From contig BPIC01000008.1 in assembly GCA_026003895.1 (NCBI GenBank), forward strand, positions 84,153 through 148,152: DNA of 64,000 bases. Direction: 5' to 3'. The position numbers and the translations under genes are program-made. A model generated the notes under the pieces. The model was not told where the DNA came from. It made no database searches and saw nothing but the letters and a program-made list of their open reading frames with translations. Source of the DNA: Dehalococcoidia bacterium (lineage in GTDB: Bacteria; Chloroflexota; Dehalococcoidia; SpSt-223). Shown here piece by piece: positions 32,179 through 41,235 of the stretch. How positions within the stretch are numbered: the stretch's first letter is position 1; each line of letters opens with the position of its first letter.

Positions 32179-34359
32179 GTGGTAGCCGGTTCACACGCTC
32201 TCACGATCGATTCGCTCGGGACGCAGCTTGGCGACGACTATCGCGCGCTGCCCCTCGCCGAACGCGAGCGTCACCTCTCCTTGCTCAGCGAGGTCAGCCG
32301 TCCCGACGCGGTCGCCCTCGACGTCGCCTCGCTCGGCGCTGGCCGCTGGCGCGTTACCGTCTGTATGGCGGACGCGCTGGGCGCGTTGTCGCTCCTTGCC
32401 GGGTTGTTCACCGCAGCCCGGCTTGACATCGTCAGCGCGGATATTTTTACGGTCCGGACGCCCGTGCCCCGCCCCACCGGGCGGCCGCGTTTTCGCCGAC
32501 CGTCGTCCGACTGGCCGGAGCCGTCCCGCAAGCTGCTGGACATCTTTGACGTGCGCACTGTCGCGCCAGAGCCGGCCGGGCTTTGGGAGGGCTTCGCCGC
32601 CGACCTACGGCGACTGGTTGCCGCTCGGCTTGCCGGCGAATGGGAGCGCGCCCGCACTGAAATTATTGACCGGGTGAGCGCCGTCTTTCGAGACGCCGAA
32701 CCGGGGTCGGTGCGTGTGCGTCCCGTTCAAATCGAAGTGGCGAACGATCCGGGTTCCTTGCTCACCAGAGTTACCGTCCGCTCCGCCGACAATTTGGGCT
32801 TTCTTTTCGCGTTTACGAACGCCCTTGCGGGCATCACGGTCAATATCGAGCGCGCCACCGTGCGGACGGACGGCAACGACGCCGTGGATACGTTCTGGGT
32901 CACGGACACCGCTGGCCGGCAGATCACCTCTGAGGAGCATTTGCGCGAGCTGCGCGTCGCCACTGCGCTTATCAAGCAGTTTACCGACCTCTTGCCGCAT
33001 TCCCCCGACCCCGCTCAGGCGCTGCATCAATTCGGTGCCCTCATCCAACAGGTTCTGTCGCGGCCTCAATGGACCGCCGAGCTCGCCAACCTCGAATCGC
33101 CGGATGTTCTCGAGACACTAGCCGAGCTGATGGGTGTTAGCCGCTTTCTCTGGGAGGATTTCCTGCGGCTCCAACACGAGAATCTGTTTCCGCTCGTTCT
33201 CGATCCTGGTGGACTCGGCCGCGCCGTCGATCGGTTCCAGCTTCAGCGCCGCCTCGATTCGCTCCTCGCGCCGCTCAGCGACTACACGGCGCGGATTGAC
33301 GCGTTGAACGCGTTCAAAGACCGCGAGATGTTTCGGATCGACCTCCGGCACATCACCGGCCGCAGCACCTTTCAGAGCTTCTCGCGCGAATTGACCGACC
33401 TAGCCGAGATCGTCATTGACACCGCTGCGCGTTTGAGCTACGCCGAGCTGGTGCGCCGGCATGGTGAGCCCCGGGGAATATCCGGACCGTGCCGCTGGGC
33501 GATCGGCGCGCTCGGCAAGTTTGGCGGCGAAGAACTCGGCTTTGGGTCGGACCTCGAAATCGTTCTCGTTTTCGAAGAGGAAGGCGAGACGAGCGGTCCG
33601 ACCGTGATTCGGAACTCGCAATTCTTCGCCCAGCACGTGCTCGCCATCAAGGAGAGCGTGCGTGCTCGCGAGCAGGGCATCTTCCAGCTCGATCTCCGCC
33701 TTCGGCCGTACGGTGAGGCAGGAGCGCTCGCCTCGACGTTGGATGGATTTGGGGCGTATTACACGCCGGGCGGCGGCGCTGAGCAGTTCGAACGGCTGGC
33801 GCTGGTACGACTTCGCCCGGTGGCGGGCGACCGCGCCGTCGGCGAGAAAATGCTGACGTTGCGTGACGCATTTGTTTACGCAGATCGGCCGCTTGATTTC
33901 GCCAATATTCGTCACTTGCGCCATCGGCAGGCGACCGAACTGGTGCCGCGCGGCCGCACGAACGTCAAGTACAGCCCCGGTGGCCTCGTCGATATCGAGT
34001 ATTTCGTCCAAGCTTGGCAAATTGGGGTAGGTCGCTTTGATCCTTCGGTTCGCGTGACGAATACGTTGCTCGCGACCGAGCGGCTTCGCGCCGGTGGCTA
34101 CCTCTCAGAGCTCTTGGTCGCCGAGATCCAATCGACCTACGGATTTCTGCGCAGGCTGATCGACGCGCTTCGGGTCGTGCGCGGTAACGCCAAGGACCTC
34201 ACCCTCCCCGACGATCAATCGCGCGAGCTCGCCTACCTCGCCCACCGGTTGGGCGTCGCCGAGCCGGCGATGCTCCTCGCTGCGACCCGGGAACGGATGG
34301 CGTTTGCCGCGCGCCTCTGGGAGGGGCCGCTCCCGCATTGGGACGACGAGGTTAGGTGA
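32179..34359 (+). CDS. ACT-ACT-GlnE-like fusion (glutamine synthetase adenylyltransferase-type domain)
   Basis: This 726-residue protein joins two ACT-type regulatory domains (about residues 55-115 and 185-265, the latter with VANDPGSLLTRVTVRSADNLG) to a single GlnE-like nucleotidyltransferase half. The nucleotidyltransferase block GALGKFGGEELGFGSDLEI starts near residue 443, and KYSPGGLVDIEYFVQAW near 595 matches the GlnE partner helix region. Normal GlnE has two such halves and no ACT domain, and GlnD has ACT domains with a different transferase. The second acid of the usual DxD is Glu here. It may adenylylate glutamine synthetase or PII in response to amino acids, but the architecture is unusual and no target gene is nearby. 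The GTG at 32179 follows GAGG. Confidence 0.8.
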   Translation: MVAGSHALTIDSLGTQLGDDYRALPLAERERHLSLLSEVSRPDAVALDVASLGAGRWRVTVCMADALGALSLLAGLFTAARLDIVSADIFTVRTPVPRPTGRPRFRRPSSDWPEPSRKLLDIFDVRTVAPEPAGLWEGFAADLRRLVAARLAGEWERARTEIIDRVSAVFRDAEPGSVRVRPVQIEVANDPGSLLTRVTVRSADNLGFLFAFTNALAGITVNIERATVRTDGNDAVDTFWVTDTAGRQITSEEHLRELRVATALIKQFTDLLPHSPDPAQALHQFGALIQQVLSRPQWTAELANLESPDVLETLAELMGVSRFLWEDFLRLQHENLFPLVLDPGGLGRAVDRFQLQRRLDSLLAPLSDYTARIDALNAFKDREMFRIDLRHITGRSTFQSFSRELTDLAEIVIDTAARLSYAELVRRHGEPRGISGPCRWAIGALGKFGGEELGFGSDLEIVLVFEEEGETSGPTVIRNSQFFAQHVLAIKESVRAREQGIFQLDLRLRPYGEAGALASTLDGFGAYYTPGGGAEQFERLALVRLRPVAGDRAVGEKMLTLRDAFVYADRPLDFANIRHLRHRQATELVPRGRTNVKYSPGGLVDIEYFVQAWQIGVGRFDPSVRVTNTLLATERLRAGGYLSELLVAEIQSTYGFLRRLIDALRVVRGNAKDLTLPDDQSRELAYLAHRLGVAEPAMLLAATRERMAFAARLWEGPLPHWDDEVR

Positions 34360-35452
34360 CCTCGTCCAACCGCACGGTGCGGCGCTCGGCGCTGGACCGG
34401 CGAATGGCATCCAGCACGCGCTGGCATTCGAAGGCGTCCCGCATATCCGGTGACTCCGAATGGCCAGTTTCAATCCAGTTAATCAGCTTTTCGATCATCA
34501 GCCCGAACCGGGGCGTCTGACTGCCCAAGACTGCCGGAGACAACTCGGGCGTCGGGATCGGCTCCGGACGGAACGACTCGCCCCGTTTCGCGATTCGCAT
34601 CGCATTGTCGCCCTCAACCACGATCGCGCCTTCGCTCCCGAAGAACTCCAACCGGCGGTCGAGACCAACAGCCGAGACCGAGCTGAATTGCAGCGTCAGG
34701 CTCGCTCCATTGTGAAGTGTCGCTAGCAGGGCAAAGGTGTCCTCGGCGGTGGCGTCTCGCTGGATGCCGTTCTCGTCGACAAGGGCCGGTCGCAGCGTCG
34801 CCGTCCGCGCGGAAACGTCCTGATAGTCTCCGAAGAAGAAGCGCACGATGTCCACATAGTGGCTCCCCATCGCGCCGAGCATCCCACCGCCTTGGTTGGC
34901 GTCGTGCAGCCATGTCCAAGTTTGTGGTGGGAGGCCGCCGCCCGATCGCGCGACGTCGAGCGAGCGCCCGGCGAGCGGGTCGGACCGGAACTGCGTGATA
35001 ACGATTTGGCGGACGTCGCCAATGGCGCCGGAGTCGACCAGCCGCTTGACGTGCAATGACCACGGATAGTGACGCAGGGTGAAAGCGACGATATTTGGCA
35101 GCCTGCGCGACTCGACGGCGTCTACCATTTCGCCGCCTTGGGCGGCATCCACGCTGAGCGGCTTCTCGCAGAGGATGGGCTTGCCGGCTTCCGCTGCGGC
35201 GAGCACCATCGGATGATGGAGTGCCACTGGCGTGCAGATGTAGACGATGTCAACGTCTGGTCGGGCGATGAGCTCACGGTAGTCGGTCAACGCTACCGGG
35301 ATACCAAAGCGACGTGCCGCCGCCTCGACGCTCTCCGGGCGGCGGCTGCAGATCGCGGTGACCCGCGTCGCCGGATAGGTCTGGAAGGTGGGCACCGGAT
35401 TGACCAGCGCCCACCCTGCCCCAATCACGCCGACACCATAGGTTTTCGTCAT
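34352..35452 (-). CDS. Gfo/Idh/MocA family NAD(P)-dependent oxidoreductase
   Basis: This 366-residue protein has the Rossmann start YGVGVIGAGWALVNPVPTF, DVDIVYICTPVALHHPMVLAAAEAGKPILCEKPLSV (with the conserved catalytic Lys of the EKP motif) and the C-terminal sheet domain. Members oxidise sugars, inositols or their derivatives, so the substrate is open. It starts 19 bases after the stop of the ThDP enzyme gene, so the two probably form an operon. It overlaps the convergent ACT-GlnE-like gene by 8 bases at its 3' end. Confidence 0.88.
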   Translation of the reverse strand: MTKTYGVGVIGAGWALVNPVPTFQTYPATRVTAICSRRPESVEAAARRFGIPVALTDYRELIARPDVDIVYICTPVALHHPMVLAAAEAGKPILCEKPLSVDAAQGGEMVDAVESRRLPNIVAFTLRHYPWSLHVKRLVDSGAIGDVRQIVITQFRSDPLAGRSLDVARSGGGLPPQTWTWLHDANQGGGMLGAMGSHYVDIVRFFFGDYQDVSARTATLRPALVDENGIQRDATAEDTFALLATLHNGASLTLQFSSVSAVGLDRRLEFFGSEGAIVVEGDNAMRIAKRGESFRPEPIPTPELSPAVLGSQTPRFGLMIEKLINWIETGHSESPDMRDAFECQRVLDAIRRSSAERRTVRLDEVT

Positions 35453-35471
35453 TGCGGTGCTCCTTTGCCGC

Positions 35472-37163
35472 TCATCGCCGGCGTATCACGGCGGCCGCAC
35501 CTTGGTGGCCGCGATCCATTCGCGGGTCGACCTGATCTGGGTCGATCTTGACGTTGATAAAGGTTGGCCGATCGATCGTCCCTAACCCTTGCAACACACG
35601 ACGGTACTCCTCCGCACTGGAGACCGAGAACGCCCGGCAGCCCATCGCTGCGGCGATGGCCGCGAAGTCCGGGTTGGCAAAGTCGCTGAGCAGCGTTGGC
35701 TCGCCCCGCCGGTGGAAGAGGACGCGCTCCGCCCCGTAGCCGCCGTCGTCCTCGCAGATGATCAGCAACGGGATTCGTTGGCGAGCTGCACTCTCCAACT
35801 CGGCGACCGTCATCATCAATCCCCCGTCACCGATAAACAGGACCGTGAGCCGGTCGGGGCGCCCGACTGCCGCGCCGATCGCCTCGGGCAGGCAGGTGCC
35901 GATCGCGCCGAGCCGCCAAGGAAAGACCAGATCGTCCGGGTGCGGCGTTCGGAAGTGCGCCGCTGGCAGCCCCATGAAATGGCCGATGTCGACGACGAGG
36001 AGGCGCTCCGGTGGCAAGACCTCGTCCGCGATCCTTACCACCAGTCGACGGTCGACGTAGCCGGGCAGACCGGAGAAGGTGCCGTCTCGCCACGGGTCGA
36101 TGGCGGCGATGCGTAAGGCGAGGTCCTCACTCCGCCAGCCGCGGCGGGCTTCGGGACCGATCGCTCCGACAAGCGCGATCGCGGTGGCCCGGGCGTCACC
36201 GAGAATGGCCTCGTCCACGCGGGTTACCGCTCCAATGGCGGCCGGGTCGGTATCAACTTGGACGAGTATTGCCTCAGGGAAGAGTCGACCAGCATCGAGG
36301 GTGTACTGGGTGAGCGCTGCGCCGAACGCGAGGACGAGGTCCGCCTCATCCAGAATGCTGCGAGCATCGGCTGTGGCGAAGCCGCCAGCGAGACCAACGT
36401 TGTAGGGATGACCGTCGAACCAGCCGCGCGCGAACAGCGTCGTAGCGAGAACCGCGCCGATGTGGTCGGCGAGCGCGATCAGCGCGTCGCGTGCTCCCGC
36501 GCGGACGGCGCCCCGGCCGGCCAAGACGACAGGGCGCTGACTGGAGTCCACAAGCCGCGCGATGTCCGCGACGCGTCTGGGATCGGGGAGTGGGGCTTGG
36601 GGCTGCGGCAGCAGCTCGCCTGACGGTCGGTACTCCCAGGTTTCTGGGATTGGTCTCTCGGCGACATCGTAGGGGAGATGGAGGACGAGTGGGCCCCGCC
36701 CGAGCCGAGCCTGACGGAAGGCGAGCTGAATCTCCTCAGCGGCCGTCGCGGGTGCTGAAATGGGCTGCAGCGATCCGGCTGTCGCGAGGATGATGGGAGC
36801 TTGGTCGATGTCCATGTTGCCGAGGCGGCTTCCCGCCGGCTTGTCGGCGACGATGACGACCAGCGGCGTTCTCGACAGTCGAGCAGCGGTGAGCGCCGTC
36901 GCGGCGTTCGTCAACCCGGGTCCTTGAGCGACAACGGCTACTCCTACCCGTCCAGTCGCACGAGCATAGCCATCGGCCATATGCACGGCGCCTTGCTCGT
37001 GGCGCGCCGAGACGTAGCGCCGGCCATGGCGCGTGATCCAGTCGAGCATCATCCGATCGATCACCGCGCCGACAACGCCGAACACGACCTCGACGCCCTC
37101 GGCAACGAGCGCATCGCAGACTCCGTGCAGCACCTGAAACGGTGCAGGGCGAGTGATGTCCAT
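35472..37163 (-). CDS. Thiamine diphosphate-dependent enzyme (acetolactate synthase-like)
   Basis: This 563-residue protein follows the three-domain plan of the acetolactate synthase/benzoylformate decarboxylase family. SARHEQGAVHMADGYAR contains the catalytic Glu that activates ThDP, and the ThDP/Mg site is GDGGLMMTVAELESAARQRIPLLIICEDDGGYG. The central domain (QRPVVLAGRGAVRAGAR) resembles the FAD or nucleotide-binding fold of the family. It could be a decarboxylase, carboligase or an oxalyl-CoA/sulfoacetaldehyde-type enzyme; I cannot choose. The ATG at 37163 follows GGGAGGACGCC. The Gfo/Idh gene follows after 19 bases. It diverges from the secreted glycoside hydrolase. Confidence 0.87.
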   Translation of the reverse strand: MDITRPAPFQVLHGVCDALVAEGVEVVFGVVGAVIDRMMLDWITRHGRRYVSARHEQGAVHMADGYARATGRVGVAVVAQGPGLTNAATALTAARLSRTPLVVIVADKPAGSRLGNMDIDQAPIILATAGSLQPISAPATAAEEIQLAFRQARLGRGPLVLHLPYDVAERPIPETWEYRPSGELLPQPQAPLPDPRRVADIARLVDSSQRPVVLAGRGAVRAGARDALIALADHIGAVLATTLFARGWFDGHPYNVGLAGGFATADARSILDEADLVLAFGAALTQYTLDAGRLFPEAILVQVDTDPAAIGAVTRVDEAILGDARATAIALVGAIGPEARRGWRSEDLALRIAAIDPWRDGTFSGLPGYVDRRLVVRIADEVLPPERLLVVDIGHFMGLPAAHFRTPHPDDLVFPWRLGAIGTCLPEAIGAAVGRPDRLTVLFIGDGGLMMTVAELESAARQRIPLLIICEDDGGYGAERVLFHRRGEPTLLSDFANPDFAAIAAAMGCRAFSVSSAEEYRRVLQGLGTIDRPTFINVKIDPDQVDPRMDRGHQGAAAVIRRR

Positions 37164-37294
37164 GGCGTCCTCCCGAGCGGTTCGCGCCAGCATACACCGT
37201 GCGTCCACGGCTTGTGGATGTTGCATCCAGCAGCCAACCAACCGCAAAATCGTTCTGGTGCGTTCGGCGGTGACTGAACGGCGGCGGGAGACGG

Positions 37295-39334
37295 GTGAAT
37301 CCGAAGGTCGGGCTCACGGCGAGTGTCCTAACGCTTGGCTTCAGCGTCGTCTTTTTCTTGTTGGTTTCCGGGGGTGCGGCGCTGCTGGCTGGCCGCCCCG
37401 GGGAGAACACGGCGCTCGTCTTCGAGCTGCCGATATCGCCGACAGCGCTGCCGAGTGTCGCGCCGGCCCGTCCGGCCGCCTCCCCGTCTCCTCAACCGGC
37501 GCGTCCGCTCGTCTCGCCGACGCCGGCCCAGTTGTTTTTCCGTTGCAACGATGGCACGCGGCTGGTCGGAACGAGTCGCACCGGGGCGTGTGAGGGGCGC
37601 GGCGGAATCGCGCTGGTGTCTGAGGTGCCGCTGCCGGCGGACGATCCGGTCGCCTCGACGCCAGTCGCGCCAGCGTCCACCGTGGCCCCACCGGCGGCGC
37701 CTTCCCCGACTCCGCCACCCACACCGTCGCCGAACGAGCCGCCGTCTGGCGATCCGCCTCCCTCGCCGACGCCGACGAGCGTAATGTCGTTTGCGCCCAC
37801 GGCGCCGAATGCGCCGCAGGAAGGCGCCGCCTCGACCCCACAACCCGCAGACGGGACGGCCGCCGCGCCAACGGCGACGGCGACGGTGACGAGTGTGCCC
37901 GCCACGTCGACGCCCACCGCGACCCCGACGCCCAGTCCGTCGGCGACCGCTCGGCCGGAGGTGACCGTCGTCTTGCCCGAGCAACAGCCGCAGCTTCCCA
38001 GTGGCAACCCCGCCAGCCGCTCCTCGATCGCTGGCCTCTGGCACAAGCCAATCGAGGATGACATCTTTCTTGGCCGGATTGTCGAGAGCGGCGCGGGCTG
38101 GGTCCGGACGTTCTTGACGTGGGAAGACGTCGAGCCGACCGAGACGTCGCCGCCGAGCTACAACTGGTCGGCCAGCGACCGAGCGATCCGGCTGCTGCGG
38201 GAGCGTGGTGTCCAACCGCTGGTCAACATTGTCGACCCGCCCTCGTGGGCCGCGTTTCCCACCTGTGGGCCCTTCCGCAGCACGGCGATGCAAGACCGGT
38301 GGCTGCAGTTTGTCCGCGCTGCCGTGGAGCGCTATTCGCAGCCGCCCTACAGCGTGCGGATGTGGATGCTGTACAACGAGCCGGACTTCCGCATCCAGAA
38401 CCCGAACGACAAGTTTGGCGGGGGGTGGGGTGGTGGCTGTTGGGGCAATCATCCAACGGAGTACGGCGCGATGCTCCGCGCGACCTATCCGGTGATCAAA
38501 GCGGCGGATCCTGCGGCGGTCGTCGTGATGGGGCCGCTGGCGGCGGATGGCTGCGGAGCGAGCTTCAATTGTGCCTTTCTGCGCGAGGTGCTGGACCCGG
38601 CGAAGGGGAACGCTGGTGGCAGCTTCGATGTTGCCTCGTTCAACTACTTTCCGTTTTTCCGGCGGAACTGGGAGCAGTTTGGGACGTCGCTGCTGGGCAA
38701 GGCGGAGGGATTTCGGCGAACGATGGCCGAGGTTGGGGTGGCGAAGCCGGTGCTGGTGGCTGAGACGGGGATCGTGCTCGATGGGACGCCGGCGACGGCG
38801 ACGGCGCAGGCAAACTATGTGGCGCAGGCGCTGACGCTCGGGCTGGTGGACGCGGGCCGACCGGATGGGCGAGGTGTCCAAGCGGTGATCTGGTTCACGC
38901 TGCGGGACAGCGACGACCCGAATGACCGCTGGGGGTTGCTGAGCCCGAGTGGTGAGGTGAAGCCGCCGTTTGTGGTGTACCAGACGTGGGTGAAGGAGCT
39001 GGCGGGCCTGCGCTTTGTCCGCACCGAGAGTGAGCCGACCTACGGCACGAGCCCGGCGCGGGTCTGCGACAGTGGTCCCTATTTTTGTGATGCGCTGCAG
39101 AAGTACGTGTTTGCGAGCGGTGATCTGGAGAAATGGGTGCTCTGGATCGACGCCGGACCACAGCGCCAAGGCGATAGGTATCTGACGAGTGCGACGCGCA
39201 CGGTCGAAGCGCCGGCCGACCGCATGATCGCCCTTCGCGACCGCAACGGCGCAACGGTGGGATACGAGGTGCAGAACGGGCGGGCCCGTTTCGTGGTGGG
39301 CGACAGTCCGCTCTACGTGACGTTGCGCCGTTAG
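37295..39334 (+). CDS. Secreted clan-A glycoside hydrolase with Pro/Thr-rich linker
   Basis: This 679-residue protein starts with a hydrophobic segment (LTASVLTLGFSVVFFLLVSGG) that serves as signal anchor. A small Cys-bearing domain and about 150 residues of Pro/Thr/Ala/Ser linker follow. The catalytic TIM barrel (about 245-575) has Glu362 in YNEPDF as acid/base and Glu490 in VAETGI as nucleophile, the clan GH-A pattern (GH5, GH39, GH30-like). A beta-rich C-terminal domain may bind sugar. The substrate is probably a plant or microbial polysaccharide, unresolved. The GTG at 37295 follows GGGAGA. Confidence 0.82.
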   Translation: MNPKVGLTASVLTLGFSVVFFLLVSGGAALLAGRPGENTALVFELPISPTALPSVAPARPAASPSPQPARPLVSPTPAQLFFRCNDGTRLVGTSRTGACEGRGGIALVSEVPLPADDPVASTPVAPASTVAPPAAPSPTPPPTPSPNEPPSGDPPPSPTPTSVMSFAPTAPNAPQEGAASTPQPADGTAAAPTATATVTSVPATSTPTATPTPSPSATARPEVTVVLPEQQPQLPSGNPASRSSIAGLWHKPIEDDIFLGRIVESGAGWVRTFLTWEDVEPTETSPPSYNWSASDRAIRLLRERGVQPLVNIVDPPSWAAFPTCGPFRSTAMQDRWLQFVRAAVERYSQPPYSVRMWMLYNEPDFRIQNPNDKFGGGWGGGCWGNHPTEYGAMLRATYPVIKAADPAAVVVMGPLAADGCGASFNCAFLREVLDPAKGNAGGSFDVASFNYFPFFRRNWEQFGTSLLGKAEGFRRTMAEVGVAKPVLVAETGIVLDGTPATATAQANYVAQALTLGLVDAGRPDGRGVQAVIWFTLRDSDDPNDRWGLLSPSGEVKPPFVVYQTWVKELAGLRFVRTESEPTYGTSPARVCDSGPYFCDALQKYVFASGDLEKWVLWIDAGPQRQGDRYLTSATRTVEAPADRMIALRDRNGATVGYEVQNGRARFVVGDSPLYVTLRR

Positions 39335-39925
39335 CCCGTTTGGCGACAGGCCAACTCGGTGTTGGACATCCGCACAGGCGCTTCAGTCGACCGTGGCGCC
39401 ATGGACGCGATTAATTCGATCACGACGAGCGGACCTCTGGCCTTTACGATCTGTGCTCACTGGCTCGAGCGCGTCGACCGCCGCAGAAGATTCAGAGTTC
39501 GTGCCCGTGCTTCGGGCTCAGGATGCTCAAGCGCCCCGGTTGCAGGTTGCAGCGAAGGGGGCACACGGCGAAAACTTCTTCCTGATGACTGTCCGATCGC
39601 CACGCGAACCGACGAACCGGAAGGCGCCATCGGACGTTCCGCCCGCTTGCACAAGCCGCCAGCTAGCTGCGACGCCAAGGTGGGTCGTGACCGGAGCATC
39701 GTAGACGGCAGCGCAGCGGTTCCGCCCTACGAGCGTTGACCGGACCTGAAACGGCGGCAGCTCGTAGCCCGCGGAATTGGTGATCGCTCGCATCCATCGC
39801 GAGAGGCTTTCCCGATCCTTCGGAGGTGACGAGAAACTCGGCGCAATGGCGGCGCAACTCCTTGTTTCCATACCAGACGGTGGGGTATTCAACGATGCCG
39901 ACGTCGATCTGTCTGGAGAGGTTGG
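39335..39925. other. 591-base gap; possible broken minus-strand coding remnant
   Basis: Between the glycoside hydrolase and the 176-residue protein I see no intact gene. A weak hairpin ttggc/gccaa lies at 39340-39353. On the minus strand two overlapping frames between 39527 and 39925 read protein-like text (VEYPTVWYGNKELRRHCAEF and then NSAGYELPPFQVRSTLVG), which would join with one frame change near 39815. No start codon or ribosome site supports it. Confidence 0.35.
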
Positions 39926-40456
39926 ATGCCCGTTGTTGAAGCGAAGCCGAAGGTCGGCGCCCGAGCGCCGGTGGTCCGGCTGACGGCCGACCTCCAGCGC
40001 AGCACCATCTCCGCCCTCGAAAATGAGCACGGGCAACCGTTCGTCATCGTCACAGCTGAACCGCTTCGCCTCGATCGCGCCCGTCTTTTCGAGGAGGCAG
40101 ATACCGAATTTGGCCTCTGTCTGGTCATTCGGCTCACCGGCCATGCGCCAGCAATCGGCATCCTGCGCCAGACGAACCTTGGCTTTCGCGAGTACTGGCG
40201 GACGCTCGCCCCAACGGCACGGGCGCTGCTTCGCCGGCTTGAGGCGGCGGTAGAAGAGGCGCAAACGGTGCCGGTCTTCTGGCGAACGGCAGACGGCGCA
40301 TTTGTCGAATTCCACCTCGGTGGGTACAACCGGCAACACCGCGTTTGGTATAGCCGGCTGGATGGAGTCGAACCGGACGCTCCGGAGTTTCTGCTGTGCT
40401 CGACGGTCTCAGGCGAGCCAGAACGTCGTCCAATTCCCTATGGCGGCCTCCGCTAA
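39926..40456 (+). CDS. Hypothetical protein, 176 residues
   Basis: I recognise no family. The protein is soluble-looking with alternating strand and helix (VVRLTADLQRSTISALE, GLCLVIRLTGHAPAIGIL, ALLRRLEAAVEEAQTVPVFW, FVEFHLGGYNRQHRVWYS) and no signal, Cys cluster or membrane span. The ATG at 39926 follows GGAGAGG with good spacing, which is the best evidence that it is real. It converges with the DUF212 gene on the minus strand. Codon use resembles that of the neighbours. Confidence 0.6.
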   Translation: MPVVEAKPKVGARAPVVRLTADLQRSTISALENEHGQPFVIVTAEPLRLDRARLFEEADTEFGLCLVIRLTGHAPAIGILRQTNLGFREYWRTLAPTARALLRRLEAAVEEAQTVPVFWRTADGAFVEFHLGGYNRQHRVWYSRLDGVEPDAPEFLLCSTVSGEPERRPIPYGGLR

Positions 40457-40507
40457 CGGAGACCCGCGAGCGCCCGGTTGCCGGCACGTGGCAGAACGCT
40501 GCCGCCA

Positions 40508-40942
40508 CTACGCCCAAAGCCAGCCGAGGACGAAGCCGAGCAGTGCGCCGGCGACAACTTGGATCGGCGTGTGGCCGATGAGCTCTAAGAGACGCTTTTC
40601 CGAGAACTTCTGCTGGACGAAGTATTCGTCGAGCATCCGATTGAGAATACCGGCCTGAATGCCAACAGCTCGGCGGACGCCGGCGGCGTCGTACATCACG
40701 ATCGCCGCGAAAACGACGCTGATGGCAAACAGCGGGCTATCAAGCCCTTGCAGTTTGCCGATGACGGTGGCGAGCGCCATCACGACCGCCGAATGAGCGC
40801 TCGGCATCCCACCGGCGCGGGTGAAGGTCCGCGGACTCAGTCGGTGCTCGCGAATCAAAATCCAAAGGACCTTGATGCTCTGGCTGACCGCCCACGCGTA
40901 GATTGGGATGACCAGATACTTATTGGCAAGCAGGGCTTCCAT
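40508..40942 (-). CDS. Divergent PAP2 family membrane protein (DUF212)
   Basis: This 144-residue protein has three to four hydrophobic segments and the DUF212 marks GGMPSAHSA, YDAAGVRRAVGIQAGILN and LIGHTPIQVVAGALLG. The SAHS and GHTP blocks correspond to PAP2 acid phosphatase motifs, so it may act on lipid or prenyl phosphates, though the activity of the group is unproven. It follows the xseB gene by 65 bases on the same strand and may be the last gene of the topA-xseB run. Confidence 0.88.
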   Translation of the reverse strand: MEALLANKYLVIPIYAWAVSQSIKVLWILIREHRLSPRTFTRAGGMPSAHSAVVMALATVIGKLQGLDSPLFAISVVFAAIVMYDAAGVRRAVGIQAGILNRMLDEYFVQQKFSEKRLLELIGHTPIQVVAGALLGFVLGWLWA

Positions 40943-41007
40943 GGTCTACGCCGAGAGCCGACAGGCAACGCTGCCCGCGGCTCGGGACAACCGGGGCCGC
41001 CAGCGGG

Positions 41008-41235
41008 TCAGAAGGGCGGCTCCGCGGTGGATTCCTGTAAGCGGACGAGCCGGAGCTCGGCCGACCGGATCGTCTCGGTACATGCGTTTACGAGCCGCAT
41101 TCCCTCTTCGTAGAGGCGCATCGCTTCCTCAAGCCCGAGTCCTCCCTCTTCGAGCCGTTGGACGATCGCCTCGAGTTGCGCGAACGACGCCTCGAAGCTC
41201 GGAGCACTCGCCTCGCTGGTCATGCTGACTCTCAT
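41008..41235 (-). CDS. xseB: Exodeoxyribonuclease VII small subunit
   Basis: This 75-residue protein has the XseB pattern SFEASFAQLEAIVQRLEEGG, LGLEEAMRLYEEGMRLVNAC and a short charged tail. XseB binds the coiled-coil of XseA and is needed for the nuclease that degrades single-stranded DNA. The ATG at 41235 overlaps the xseA stop in ATGA, a usual arrangement for this pair. Confidence 0.92.
   Translation of the reverse strand: MRVSMTSEASAPSFEASFAQLEAIVQRLEEGGLGLEEAMRLYEEGMRLVNACTETIRSAELRLVRLQESTAEPPF

Noticed and set aside
37328..39169. A 613-codon open frame on the minus strand
   Set aside because: Antisense to the secreted glycoside hydrolase; the translation is Arg/His low-complexity and mirrors the Pro/Thr linker.
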